From Bradyrhizobium sp. LHD-71 (lineage in GTDB: Bacteria; Pseudomonadota; Alphaproteobacteria; Rhizobiales; Xanthobacteraceae): a DNA stretch of 64,000 nucleotides. Position 1 is the stretch's first letter. Every line of letters starts with the position of its first letter. This document shows positions 25,724-34,672 of this stretch, piece by piece. The DNA lies in NCBI RefSeq assembly GCF_031157255.1, contig NZ_JAVIFX010000008.1, forward strand, positions 62,001 through 126,000. Reading direction: 5' to 3'. The notes under the pieces are model-generated. The model made no database searches, was not told the origin of the DNA, and was given only the letters and a program-made list of their open reading frames with translations. A program made the translations under genes and the position numbers.

Positions 25724-26617
25724 CTATCGGGCAGCCTGACTCCTGGCGCGGATGCCGAACAATCCGGCAGGAAACCAGATCACGAACACCATCATGATCA
25801 GGAACGCGCCGGCATCTGACCAGAAGGCGGGAAAGTGAAAGCTGATGGCGGCGCTGAGCAGCCCGAGCATCAGCGCGCCCAACGCTGCGCCCTTGACGCT
25901 GCCGATTCCACCGACAACGACGGCTGCCACCGCATAGAGTAGCGGACCCATGCCCATGGTTGGCACGAGGCTCGAGTACCATCCCGTGATGACGGCGGCG
26001 GGGACGAGCAGCGCGGTACCGATGGCCATGGCGACGGCGCCGACGAGCTTCGGCTCGATGCCGACGACTCGCGCCATCACCGGGTTCTCGGAATAGGCCC
26101 GCATTGCCCGGCCGAGACGGGTCATGTTGAGGAAGGCGATGGTTGCGGCCGTGCCAAGCACGGCCACCGTGATCGCGACGATGTCGGTCAGCGCGATGAA
26201 CACGTTGCCGGCCTTGAAGGTCGCGGCGGCCATCGGATTGTCCAGGTATCGGCCTCCCGTCCCCCAGATCAGCGCCAGCGAGTTTTCGATGGCGAACTGA
26301 AGTCCGATCGAGGCCAGAACGATGATGAAGCTGTTTCCCGAGCGCTGCTGAAGCGGTGTGTAGATCTGCAGATAGATCACAACGGCGACGAGACAGGACA
26401 GCACCGCCGAAAGCAGCACCGCGAGAACGAACGGAAGGCCAGCCTGCTGAGCGAACAGGAAGGCCAGAAATCCCGACAGCGCGAACACCGCCGCATGGGC
26501 GAAGTGGAAAATGCGGCTCACCGACAGGATCAGAGCGAAGCCCGTCGCGACCAACATGTAGATGGCGGCCTGCGACAGGCCGACCACCAGAAGCTGCAAT
26601 GAGAGATCAACCACCAC
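25724..26617 (-). CDS. Branched-chain amino-acid-type ABC transporter permease (LivH type)
   Basis: A 297-aa inner-membrane permease with about eight hydrophobic segments and LivH marks: YMLVATGFALILSVSRIFHF, AHAAVFALSGF, and the coupling loop RLGRAMRAYSENPVMARVVG. It lies 37 bases downstream of the receptor gene and 170 bases upstream of the LivM-LivG fusion. That gap holds no supported gene. Confidence 0.93.
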   Translation of the reverse strand: MVVDLSLQLLVVGLSQAAIYMLVATGFALILSVSRIFHFAHAAVFALSGFLAFLFAQQAGLPFVLAVLLSAVLSCLVAVVIYLQIYTPLQQRSGNSFIIVLASIGLQFAIENSLALIWGTGGRYLDNPMAAATFKAGNVFIALTDIVAITVAVLGTAATIAFLNMTRLGRAMRAYSENPVMARVVGIEPKLVGAVAMAIGTALLVPAAVITGWYSSLVPTMGMGPLLYAVAAVVVGGIGSVKGAALGALMLGLLSAAISFHFPAFWSDAGAFLIMMVFVIWFPAGLFGIRARSQAAR

Positions 26618-26654
26618 GACCGCCTAAGTTCGAAGATAGCCGCCCTTCGGCAGG

Positions 26655-27932
26655 CTATTGCTTCACGACCCTTGCATTGATGGCGGACACGTCGTCGGAC
26701 GAATACACCTTGTACGGTTTGAACTCGCTCTTCTCCAGCCGGTAGATCGCGATGCTGGTGAGCGCGTCCTGATGCTTGTCGAACGTCATCGGCCCGGTCA
26801 CCGTCTCATACTTGGTGGTGCGCATGGCGTCGCGGATGTTTTCGGGGGTCAGCGCCTTGCCGGACGATTTCAGCGTCTTCAGCGTGTCCGCGAGCAGGTA
26901 GACGCCGAGATAGATCTGACCGGCGATGTAATCGAGGTCGCTCGTGCTGCCATAGGCCGTCCGCCAGGCCGACAGCATCTGCTCGTAGCGCGGCAGTGTC
27001 TTCAGGTTGGCGCCGAAGTTGGCGGGATTGGTGTAGATGCCGCCGTCCGCCGCCTGCTTACCGAGCTCGATCGTCGCCTTGTGATTATAGGCGCCGTAGC
27101 TGGTCCACAGCGGCGTCAGGCCGAGGCTCGCGGCCTGGCCGATGATCGATCCGATCTCGGTCGCAACGCCTGCGATATAAACCATATCGGGCGAGCCCGC
27201 GCGGATGCGCGCAAGCTGCCGACGGAAATCGTTCGTGCCGGGCAGGTAGGATTCCTCCGCGACGAGCTTGCCGCCAAGTGCCTGCGCGGATGCGCCGAAC
27301 AGCGAGCGGATGCCACGTCCAAGATCGTCGTCGCGAAACAGTAGCGCGACCGATTTCTTGTGCTGAACCTCGATAATTTCCTCGAGCAGGATCGGAATCT
27401 GCAGGTGGGTGAGGGGAATGGCATTGAAGAACCAGGGTGACAGGTTGGACAGCACAGGCGATGCGCCACCGACATTCACCAGTACGACGCGGCTGCGTTC
27501 CGCGATCGGCGCCTGTGCCGCCGACACGCTGCTGTAGCCGGTGATGACGTAGCCAGCGCCGTTGACGGTGATGGCCTGCTCGAGCGCGCGCACGCCGATA
27601 TCGGGTTTCGCTTCGGAATCGAGGATGAACGGCACGAGCTCGACGCCGCCGATATAGTCGTGGTCGTTGATTTCCTGTAGCGCGATCTTGACGGCCTTGC
27701 TCGCCGTCTCGCCTTGCGATGCGGCAATGCCGGTCAGCGGGAAGGTCACCGCGAAATTGAACTTCTGCCTGGCCTGCGCAAGTGCGGGTGCCGCTGCGCA
27801 CGAGAGAGCTGCGGCGACCATCGCCGTCAAGGCGAGAGTACGCGACCGCAGGCGATTGAGCTTCCACCCGCTTACGCGCGCCATCGCGTTCTCTGCGGTC
27901 CTGTCAGAAACGTGTTCGGGCTGCATCGTCAT
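26655..27932 (-). CDS. Branched-chain amino-acid-type ABC substrate-binding protein (LivK type)
   Basis: A 425-aa periplasmic receptor of the Peripla_BP_6 fold. A long N-region precedes the signal core (LALTAMVAAALSCAAAPALA, then QARQKFNF). Family marks include FPLTGIAASQGE, VGGASPVLSNLSPWFFNAIP and the YIAGQIYLGVYLLADTLKTL helix near the C-terminus. A good GGCGGAG site precedes ATG 27932; ATG 27884 would give a more normal signal peptide. It is the first gene of the Liv operon. The TetR gene upstream on the same strand is the likely regulator. The ligand is unknown. Confidence 0.92.
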   Translation of the reverse strand: MTMQPEHVSDRTAENAMARVSGWKLNRLRSRTLALTAMVAAALSCAAAPALAQARQKFNFAVTFPLTGIAASQGETASKAVKIALQEINDHDYIGGVELVPFILDSEAKPDIGVRALEQAITVNGAGYVITGYSSVSAAQAPIAERSRVVLVNVGGASPVLSNLSPWFFNAIPLTHLQIPILLEEIIEVQHKKSVALLFRDDDLGRGIRSLFGASAQALGGKLVAEESYLPGTNDFRRQLARIRAGSPDMVYIAGVATEIGSIIGQAASLGLTPLWTSYGAYNHKATIELGKQAADGGIYTNPANFGANLKTLPRYEQMLSAWRTAYGSTSDLDYIAGQIYLGVYLLADTLKTLKSSGKALTPENIRDAMRTTKYETVTGPMTFDKHQDALTSIAIYRLEKSEFKPYKVYSSDDVSAINARVVKQ

Positions 27933-27970
27933 GTCTCCGCCCTCGGATCGGTTTTAATAATTGTCGAATT

Positions 27971-27984
27971 TCTTCAAATGAAGA
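27971..27984. promoter_or_regulatory. Short palindrome upstream of the LivK-type gene
   Basis: TCTTCA and TGAAGA flank AA, giving a 14-base palindrome in an AT-rich stretch, 38 bases upstream of the receptor start. It may be an operator or part of the promoter. Short palindromes occur by chance, so confidence is low. Confidence 0.3.
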
Positions 27985-28139
27985 CTTAAGCGGCGTTGCT
28001 TGTCAATGTCCGCAGTGACGCAATGCGGATCCCTTGCCGCAGCATGCGCAAGGCGAAGGATGAACGTCGCGCGTGAGGATGCCGGCATGCGGAAACGCGC
28101 GCGAGACGTTTGCGCGTGAAACCGGAGAAGAGCGAGAAG

Positions 28140-28784
28140 CTAGCTGCTAAGCCCGCAAAGCAGCTGATTCACCGCTTCGTCGATAAAGGCCTGCTGATCG
28201 AGGCCGGCGCCCGGTTGATACGTTCGCAGCAGCCAGGATATGGATGCGCCGATGATGGTTGTAGCGACCTTCGCGTTCAACTGACGAAGGCTGCGATCGG
28301 CGATGCCCTCGTCGACGAACGCGCGAATACCGTTTCTGAGCGCGCGGCGGCGGCCCGCAACCTTCTGGTACAAGGGGCCTTCAAGCACTTCCTGCTCGCG
28401 GGCCACGACGATGGGCTGCAGTTCGTTCAATCCGCGATCGAGGTATTCGCGCAGAAAGATCTCGAGCTTCTGCCGGCCCGTCTCGCCGCGGCGCTGACCT
28501 TCATCCAGCGCCGTCTGCCAGACCTCGAACGACATCGCGTAGCACTCGTAGATCAGCTCCTGCTTGCTCTTGAAGTAATAGTAGATAGCGGTCTTGCTGA
28601 TGTTCAAGCGCGAGCCGACCTCGTCCAGCGAGACGGCCGCCATGCCGCGCGTGTTGATCAGGCGCGCAGCCTCCTGCATGAGCGCCATCCGCTTCTGCCG
28701 ATGCTGCGCCTTCTTGTCGAAGGCCTTGCTCGGAGCCGAAGCGCTTCGTGGCTTTGCCTGACGCGTGGTCGTGTGAGGGGCCAC
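28140..28784 (-). CDS. TetR/AcrR family transcriptional regulator
   Basis: A 214-aa regulator if started at the GTG at 28784, which is preceded by AGGAAA at proper spacing. The longer frame to 28898 runs into a palindrome and has no family features. The helix-turn-helix is clear (LMQEAARLINTRGMAAVSLD, then LNISKTAIYYYFKSKQELI). The ligand domain is of the acyl-CoA-responsive kind by general shape only. It lies upstream of, and on the same strand as, the Liv operon and is divergent from a Bug-dehydrogenase-CoA-transferase operon, so it may control both. Confidence 0.9.
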   Translation of the reverse strand: MAPHTTTRQAKPRSASAPSKAFDKKAQHRQKRMALMQEAARLINTRGMAAVSLDEVGSRLNISKTAIYYYFKSKQELIYECYAMSFEVWQTALDEGQRRGETGRQKLEIFLREYLDRGLNELQPIVVAREQEVLEGPLYQKVAGRRRALRNGIRAFVDEGIADRSLRQLNAKVATTIIGASISWLLRTYQPGAGLDQQAFIDEAVNQLLCGLSS

Positions 28785-28897
28785 TAGGCGTTTCCTGTCA
28801 TTGTCGGCTGCCCACCGTGGAGTCGCCGTGCTCCACGGCAACGGATCGGCCGACGATGCTATCGCATCACCGATTCTCCCAGTCAATATCTCAATCA

Positions 28898-28917
28898 TTG
28901 GTAATCAATAGTACCAA
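28898..28917. promoter_or_regulatory. Inverted repeat between TetR gene and Bug operon, candidate operator
   Basis: TTGGTA and TACCAA form a perfect 6-base inverted repeat with an 8-base AT-rich spacer. It sits in the divergent region between the TetR gene and the Bug receptor gene at 29049. Position and form suit a TetR-type operator. Confidence 0.45.
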
Positions 28918-29048
28918 GAAGACGGAAATTCGACCCACTGTTCAAATATTAGATTATGTGTTTAGCTCGCACCCGGTAAAGCCCGGGCGCCTGCGATGCT
29001 CTACGGGCAGGCAGCCCGCGCGTTCAAAAGCAAGCGGAGGAAACCGTA

Positions 29049-30026
29049 TTGGGAGAAATATCGAGACGGCAGCTGCAGTTCGGCGGGCTGGCAGCAATGC
29101 TGGCGAGCGGCTTTGCCGCGGACCGTGCGGTGGCTCAAGGGTATCCGAACCGACTGGTCAAGGTGATTATTCCTTTCGCTGCGGGCGGCAGCACGGATGC
29201 CGTCACCAGGCCGCTGCTCGAAGCGCTGCATCGGCAGCTTGGTCAGCCCTTCGTGATCGAAAATCGCGGCGGCGCCGGCAGTGTGGTTGGCACCGCGCAG
29301 GTCGCAACGTCGCCGCCGGACGGATACACGCTGCTGTCGACCACTGCCTCGTTTGTCACGACGATGGTCGCGCAGCAGCAAACCTATTCGCTGGAGTCGT
29401 TCGATACCGTTGCCATGCTGACGCAAAGTCCGTTCACGATCCTGGTGACCGCACAATCGCCGATCCGGACAATCGACGACCTCGTCAAGCTTGCCCGTGA
29501 GAAGAACGGGAACCTTGCCTACGCCACAGCCGGCGCCGGCAGCTCGACGCACTTCGCGACGGAATACTTCTGCATGCGAACGGGAATCCGCATGCAACAC
29601 GTGCCATACCGCGGCATCGGTCCGGCGCTGATCGGGTTGCTTCGCGACGACGTCAACGTGATGATCACGACGCCTGCGAGCGCGTCGGGGCAGATCCAGG
29701 ATGGCTCGATCAGGGTCGTCGCATACACGGCACCGGGAATCCCCGAAGGATTTCCGGTGGCGCCAATCGTCAAGGACACCGGCTTAGACTATCAGGTCAC
29801 GTCATGGTGGGCCATGCTCGGCCCGCGCGGCATACCTGCGGAAGTCCGCACGCTGTTGAACGGAGCCATCAATAATCTGCTGAAGACGCCGGAGATGGCA
29901 AAGATCTACCGCACGATCGGTTCGGCGCCAGCCCCCATGGGGCTGGATGAATTTATGAAGATGCTGACGACCGAAACCGCCCAGTTTGCGGAGGTCGCGA
30001 AGTTCGCGGATATCAAGATCGAATAG
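29049..30026 (+). CDS. Bug/TctC family tripartite tricarboxylate receptor
   Basis: A 325-aa periplasmic solute receptor. The start is TTG 29049, set by a strong GGAGGAAA site; it opens with SRRQLQFGGLAAMLASG, which looks like a Tat-type signal. Bug marks are YPNRLVKVIIPFAAGGSTDA, FVIENRGGAGSVVGTAQVA, PPDGYTLL and HVPYRGIGPAL. Bug proteins bind carboxylates, amides or similar small acids and pass them to TctAB membrane pairs, but no TctAB lies beside this gene. It leads an operon with a fused acyl-CoA dehydrogenase and a CoA-transferase, so its ligand is probably the acid that they process. Confidence 0.92.
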   Translation: MGEISRRQLQFGGLAAMLASGFAADRAVAQGYPNRLVKVIIPFAAGGSTDAVTRPLLEALHRQLGQPFVIENRGGAGSVVGTAQVATSPPDGYTLLSTTASFVTTMVAQQQTYSLESFDTVAMLTQSPFTILVTAQSPIRTIDDLVKLAREKNGNLAYATAGAGSSTHFATEYFCMRTGIRMQHVPYRGIGPALIGLLRDDVNVMITTPASASGQIQDGSIRVVAYTAPGIPEGFPVAPIVKDTGLDYQVTSWWAMLGPRGIPAEVRTLLNGAINNLLKTPEMAKIYRTIGSAPAPMGLDEFMKMLTTETAQFAEVAKFADIKIE

Positions 30027-30131
30027 TGAGCGCGGAACAGCTCGCTTTGAAGCTTCGTCCAGGCGCGCGTCGAACCGCTCAGCGCCGCTGGCATTGTGCA
30101 ACGAATAACAAGAACAAGGAAGAAGTTGCGG

Positions 30132-32483
30132 ATGGATGTAAAGACGAACGACGCCGATCCCTCCCTGGCGCTCGTGCAGGATAGCGCGCGGGCGTTTGCC
30201 GCCCGGGTCAAGGATCACAAGGTGCTGCGCGAAGAGCGGTTCAAGCTTCCATGGCATGAACAGGCGCGGCTTGCGGAACTGGCCGGTCTGGGCTGGTTCG
30301 GCGCCGTGATCCCGGAAGAGTTCGGCGGAAGCGGCCTCACTTTCTCCGAGATGTCGGCCATTTGCGAAGAGCTCGGCAGCGCGTTGCTCGCGGAGCCGCT
30401 CATCCCACTGGGCGTGCTCGCGCCCCGGGCGATCCTGCACGGCGATAATCAGGCGGTGAAGACACGTCTTCTCGCGGAGATCGCCAGCGGCACCGTATTC
30501 ACGGCTCTCGCCTGGCAGGAGAGCAACGAGGATGCCAGCGATCCGACCGCCATCACCACCAGAGCGACCCAGAACGGAAGCTCGTGGCACCTCGACGGCC
30601 GCAAGCGCTTCGTCGCGGGAGCGTGGGCGGCCGGCGGCTTCGTCGTCAGTGCGCTCACCACTGCCGGCATGCAGTTGTTCCACGTGGCGGCTGACGCAGA
30701 GGGATTGAAACTGTCGCAGGAGTGGCGTGCGGACGGAAGTCCGGCCGGTGCGCTCGAACTCGCGCACGTTCGCACCGACGCTGTCATCGCCGGGCCGGCC
30801 TGCGCCTCTCAGGCGCTGCGACGCGCTCTGGACGAAGCCGCCATCCTTGCCGCGGCAGAACTGGTCGGCGTGATGCGCGAGGCGTTCGCGATCACCGTTC
30901 AGTATCTGAAGACCCGCGTCGCCTTCGGCCAGACGATCTCGAAGTTTCAAGCTTTGCAACACCGCACGGCCGACCTGTTCGTGCGGCACGAACTCGCGAA
31001 GTCCACCCTCGGCCACGCGCTACGCGTCGCCGACGGCGCGCCTTCGGCAAGCGATCTCGCCATGGCGAGCAGCCGGGCGAAAGCGCGATGCGGCGAGGTT
31101 GCGCTTCAAGTCACGCGCGAGGCGATCCAACTTCACGGCGCCATCGGGTTCACCGATGAGTGCGACGTCGGGCTGTATTTGAAGCGCGCGCTCGTGCTGT
31201 CCGCCTGGCTTGGATCCGCGGCCACGCATCATGCGCGACTGTCGTCGCACGAGGCGTTCAACGCCGTGGCGGGCGACGACGATCGCATCGCCGGCAATGG
31301 CGCCGATATGCTTGCCCGCATGAGCGGCGTCCCGATCGAGAGGCGCGACTGGAACGGCTTGTCGGACGCCGATTTTCGGGCATGCGCGCGAACGTTCATC
31401 GAAGCCAATCTGCCTCGCGACCTGCGGTTTCTGCCCAAGCGTATCGGCTGGGCGGAGATGAAGGACTGGTACCTGTGCCTGTCCCGCGAGGGATGGCTCG
31501 CGCCGGCCTGGCCGCCGGCCTATGGCGGCATGGGGTTGAACGCCGCGAAGCTTCTCATCTACGACGAGGAGATGGAACGGCTCGGAAGTCCGCGCCTGAT
31601 GGATCACGGCATAAATAACGTGGGATCGATCCTGCTCACGCGGGGTTCGGAGGAGCAGCGCAGGCACTACCTGCCGAAAGTGCTGAGCGGCGAGCATCTC
31701 TGGTGCCAGGGGTACTCGGAGCCGAATGCGGGGTCGGATCTGGCGAGCCTTCGCACCGAAGCGCACATTGAGGGCGATGAGTTCGTCATTACCGGCCAGA
31801 AAATCTGGACCACCTTTGCGCATCACGCCAACCACATCTATACGCTGGTTCGAACCGATAAGTCGAAGCCCCGTCATGAGGGGATCAGCTTTCTTCTGAT
31901 CGACATGCGTCAGCCAGGCGTGACCGTCAGACCGATCACGAACATCGTCGGTCACGTCGAGTTCTGCGAGGTCTTCTTCGATCGTGCCCGCACGCCGCGC
32001 AGCAATATCGTCGGTGATCTCAACGACGGCTGGGCGGTCTCTCGTGCTGTCCTTGGTTTTGAACGGCTGCGGGTCGGGTCGCCGCGAATCGCGATGCGCT
32101 TCCTTCAGCGCCTGCTCGAAGTCGCGCGCCGCCTGGATCTCGCCGCGGATCCGCTGGTCCGCAACAAGCTCACGCGCTTGATCTGCGACGTACGCGACCT
32201 GGCGTCGCTGTTCGAGAAAGTCGCGGATACGGCGAAAAGTGGAGCGGCGCCGGGTCCCGAAGCATCCGCGCTGAAGCTTCTCGCGACGGAGGCTGAACAG
32301 CACGTCAGTCAGGCGCTTGTCGAAGTGCTGGGCGATGCCGGGGTGGTGTCGGGCGCTCAGGATTTCAACGGCTACGTGACGGAAGCGCTGACGCCGTTCC
32401 TGCTCACGCGCGCCGTGACGATCTACGGCGGAACCTCCGAGGTCCAGCGCAACATCATCGCCAAGCGAATTCTCGGAATGTAG
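30132..32483 (+). CDS. Double-length acyl-CoA dehydrogenase (two fused ACAD domains)
   Basis: A 783-aa protein with two complete acyl-CoA dehydrogenase regions in tandem: residues about 1-380 and 395-783. The C-terminal domain has CQGYSEPNAGSDLASLRTEA, GQKIWTT, and a glutamate at 644 (LGFERLRVG) at the position used as base in isovaleryl/long-chain-type enzymes. The MCAD-type position reads YGGTSE, without the glutamate. The N-terminal domain lacks the GQKxW and YxGTSE motifs and resembles the weakly conserved partner subunit of heteromeric ACADs. The fusion parallels alpha-beta dehydrogenases of steroid side-chain catabolism. ATG 30132 follows AAGGAAG; an upstream start at 30096 is less likely. 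Confidence 0.9.
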   Translation: MDVKTNDADPSLALVQDSARAFAARVKDHKVLREERFKLPWHEQARLAELAGLGWFGAVIPEEFGGSGLTFSEMSAICEELGSALLAEPLIPLGVLAPRAILHGDNQAVKTRLLAEIASGTVFTALAWQESNEDASDPTAITTRATQNGSSWHLDGRKRFVAGAWAAGGFVVSALTTAGMQLFHVAADAEGLKLSQEWRADGSPAGALELAHVRTDAVIAGPACASQALRRALDEAAILAAAELVGVMREAFAITVQYLKTRVAFGQTISKFQALQHRTADLFVRHELAKSTLGHALRVADGAPSASDLAMASSRAKARCGEVALQVTREAIQLHGAIGFTDECDVGLYLKRALVLSAWLGSAATHHARLSSHEAFNAVAGDDDRIAGNGADMLARMSGVPIERRDWNGLSDADFRACARTFIEANLPRDLRFLPKRIGWAEMKDWYLCLSREGWLAPAWPPAYGGMGLNAAKLLIYDEEMERLGSPRLMDHGINNVGSILLTRGSEEQRRHYLPKVLSGEHLWCQGYSEPNAGSDLASLRTEAHIEGDEFVITGQKIWTTFAHHANHIYTLVRTDKSKPRHEGISFLLIDMRQPGVTVRPITNIVGHVEFCEVFFDRARTPRSNIVGDLNDGWAVSRAVLGFERLRVGSPRIAMRFLQRLLEVARRLDLAADPLVRNKLTRLICDVRDLASLFEKVADTAKSGAAPGPEASALKLLATEAEQHVSQALVEVLGDAGVVSGAQDFNGYVTEALTPFLLTRAVTIYGGTSEVQRNIIAKRILGM

Positions 32484-32532
32484 CCGGGATGGCGTTTTCC
32501 TATCCCTGTAGCCGTGTACGGAGGCGAACTGA

Positions 32533-33726
32533 GTGACTGACGCAGTGTTCCGCGGCCTGAAGGTCATCGATTGTGGGAGTTATATTGCAGCCCCGGCGGC
32601 GGCGACCGTGATGTCGGACTTCGGAGCGGACGTGATCAAGATCGAGCCGCCCAGCGGCGATCCTTACCGTACGCGAAACCAGCCGCCGAAGGTTCAGAGC
32701 TCGCCGGTCAATCCGCACTGGTTTGTCGATGCGCGCAACAAGCGGAGCCTCGCCGTCGATCTCACGGTGCGCGAGGGCCTCGACATCCTTTACAGGCTGG
32801 TCGCAACAGCGGACGTTTTCATAACGAACTATCCGCCCAACGTGCGCGCGAAGCTCGGTCTTACGTATCAGGACGTCTCCCGCCACAATCCGCGACTGAT
32901 CTACGCGTCTTTTACCGGCTTCGGTGAAGCAGGCCCGGAAGCGAACAAGCCGGGGTTCGACGCGACGGCCTGGTGGGCGCGAACGGGAATGATGGATCTG
33001 GTGCGCGCGGGTGATGCGCCGCCGGTACGTCTTCCGCAAGGCATGGGTGATCATTGTTCGGCCATGGGCGTCTATTCCGCGATCGTCACCGCCCTCTACC
33101 GTCGCGAAAGAACCGGGCTCGGCGCCTATGTCGGATCATCGTTGTTGATGAACGGCGTGTGGGCCAATGCGTGCTCGATTCAAACGACTCTATGCGGCGA
33201 GGAGGTCGAGCGTCCGATTGAGCGTGAAAAGTCCGCAGCGCCGTGGCGAAACATCTACAAGTGCCTGGACGGGAAATGGATCCTCCTCTCCGTCGTTCAC
33301 AACGAGCGTCAATGGAATGTTCTTCGGCGCGCTCTTGGCACGAGCAAGCTTGACGATCCTCGTTTTCAGACAGTCGAAGACAGAAAGGCCAATGCCTTCG
33401 CCCTGACGGAAGTGCTCGACCGGATATTTTCGCTCAAGCGCGCGCCGGCATGGCGGGATCTTCTCGACGGTCACGGTGTCGTTTTTGCTGAAGTAGCCTC
33501 GTTGTCCGAAGTGTGCGCAGACAGTCAGGTCGCACTTGCCGGGGCATTGGTACCGACCGAGGCTGGTCCAATGACTGTCTCGAGTCCCTTTTGGATACAC
33601 GGTGAGGAGAAGGTCGCACCCAGGCCCGCGCCCCGGTTAGGCGAGCACACCGATGCAGTCCTCACCGCCGCCGGCCTGGATCACGACGCCATCGACAGCA
33701 TGCGACTGCGAGGCATTGTGAGATGA
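32533..33726 (+). CDS. CaiB/BaiF type III CoA-transferase
   Basis: A 397-aa family III CoA-transferase. It starts at GTG 32533 behind ACGGAGG. Marks are LKVIDCGSYIAAPAAATVMS, DVIKIEPPSGDPYR, NKRSLAVDLT, NYPPNVRAKLGL and FTGFGEAGPEA. The likely catalytic aspartate is in KPGFDATAWWARTG. It follows the fused dehydrogenase by 49 bases. It probably activates the acid bound by the Bug receptor so that the dehydrogenase can oxidise the thioester. Confidence 0.92.
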   Translation: MTDAVFRGLKVIDCGSYIAAPAAATVMSDFGADVIKIEPPSGDPYRTRNQPPKVQSSPVNPHWFVDARNKRSLAVDLTVREGLDILYRLVATADVFITNYPPNVRAKLGLTYQDVSRHNPRLIYASFTGFGEAGPEANKPGFDATAWWARTGMMDLVRAGDAPPVRLPQGMGDHCSAMGVYSAIVTALYRRERTGLGAYVGSSLLMNGVWANACSIQTTLCGEEVERPIEREKSAAPWRNIYKCLDGKWILLSVVHNERQWNVLRRALGTSKLDDPRFQTVEDRKANAFALTEVLDRIFSLKRAPAWRDLLDGHGVVFAEVASLSEVCADSQVALAGALVPTEAGPMTVSSPFWIHGEEKVAPRPAPRLGEHTDAVLTAAGLDHDAIDSMRLRGIVR

Positions 33727-33877
33727 TCCGCGGCTGAGTGGATCTTGAGCAACACATCAACCGCGCGACGAGGTGCGTGGGCCGCTTGAATGTGCGTGGT
33801 CGCAGCTGTTGGCGGCCTTAGACCAGGGCTGGATCGGTGCGGTGACACGTTCGATCAGCCCCGCTGTCCGGGAATTT

Positions 33878-34672
33878 TCAGCGTCCCTGAAACTTCGGCG
33901 ATCGCTTCTGCAGGAACGCGTCGCGGGCTTCCTGATGGTCGGCGGTTGCGCGCAGCTCGGCTTGCCACTCGATCTCGTTTTCGAGGGCGAGATTGAGGTC
34001 GTCGAGCTCTCCGGCCATGACGCGCTTGGTCAGGGCGATCGCCAGCGGCGCGGTGGTGGCGTAGCTGGCGGCCTTCTCGATGGCGCGCGCGAGGGTGGCA
34101 CCCTTGGCCACAACCTCGTCCGCAAGTCCGAGCCGCAGCGCCTCGCTGGCCGCAACGGTGCGCGCGGTCAGCAGCAGGTCGCGCGCCTTCGCGTGGCCGA
34201 CGCGGTTCGGCAGCGACCAAAGCAGCCCGCAGTCGGCGGCAAGGCCGATCCTGCCGAACGAGGCCGCAAAACGTGCGTCCTCTGCGGCGACGACATAGTC
34301 GCAAGCCGTCGCAAGCGACATACCGGCCCCCGCCGCATGGCCTTCCACCGCGGCGACGACCGGCTTGGGACCGGCGGCGATATGGCGGACTGAATCGTGC
34401 AGCGCCTTCATCCGCGTGAGCGAGTAGTCGCGCGGCGTCACGCCCGGAGGCGGTTTCATCTGCGAGATGTCGCCGCCGGCGCAGAATGTCTGCGCCGCGC
34501 CAGTCAGCACCATCGCTCGGCAAGCTGGATCGGCGATGTACTTCTCCATCGCGGCGAGCAGCGCGAACCTGACCTCGGTGGAAAGAGCATTCTTTCGAGC
34601 AGGCGCGTTGAGGGTGAGGACGGCGATGCCGTTCTCCAGGGTGTCGATGACGCCGTTGGCTGTGTCGCTCAT
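33878..34672 (-). CDS. Enoyl-CoA hydratase/isomerase family protein (PaaG-like active site)
   Basis: A 264-aa crotonase-fold protein with FCAGGDISQM and GHAAGAGMSLATACD. Neither classical glutamate is present: the first position lies in GMSLA and the second in FGRIGLAADCGL, where an aspartate may act as the base, as in PaaG-type isomerases. An isomerase is therefore more likely than a hydratase. Its start overlaps the stop of the nitroreductase gene by four bases. It is the last gene of a leftward operon: SDR, receptor, nitroreductase, this gene. Confidence 0.88.
   Translation of the reverse strand: MSDTANGVIDTLENGIAVLTLNAPARKNALSTEVRFALLAAMEKYIADPACRAMVLTGAAQTFCAGGDISQMKPPPGVTPRDYSLTRMKALHDSVRHIAAGPKPVVAAVEGHAAGAGMSLATACDYVVAAEDARFAASFGRIGLAADCGLLWSLPNRVGHAKARDLLLTARTVAASEALRLGLADEVVAKGATLARAIEKAASYATTAPLAIALTKRVMAGELDDLNLALENEIEWQAELRATADHQEARDAFLQKRSPKFQGR

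Noticed and set aside
23790-25739. 649-codon plus-strand frame opposite LivM-LivG
   Set aside because: Low-complexity Arg/Glu/Gln translation, no motifs; antisense shadow of a well-supported transporter gene.
25554-25982. 143-codon extension upstream of LivM in the same frame
   Set aside because: No transmembrane or family features, overlaps the end of LivH, and LivM homology starts at ATG 25553.
31020-32567. 515-codon minus-strand frame opposite the fused dehydrogenase
   Set aside because: Shadow frame without domains; the plus strand encodes recognisable dehydrogenase motifs throughout.
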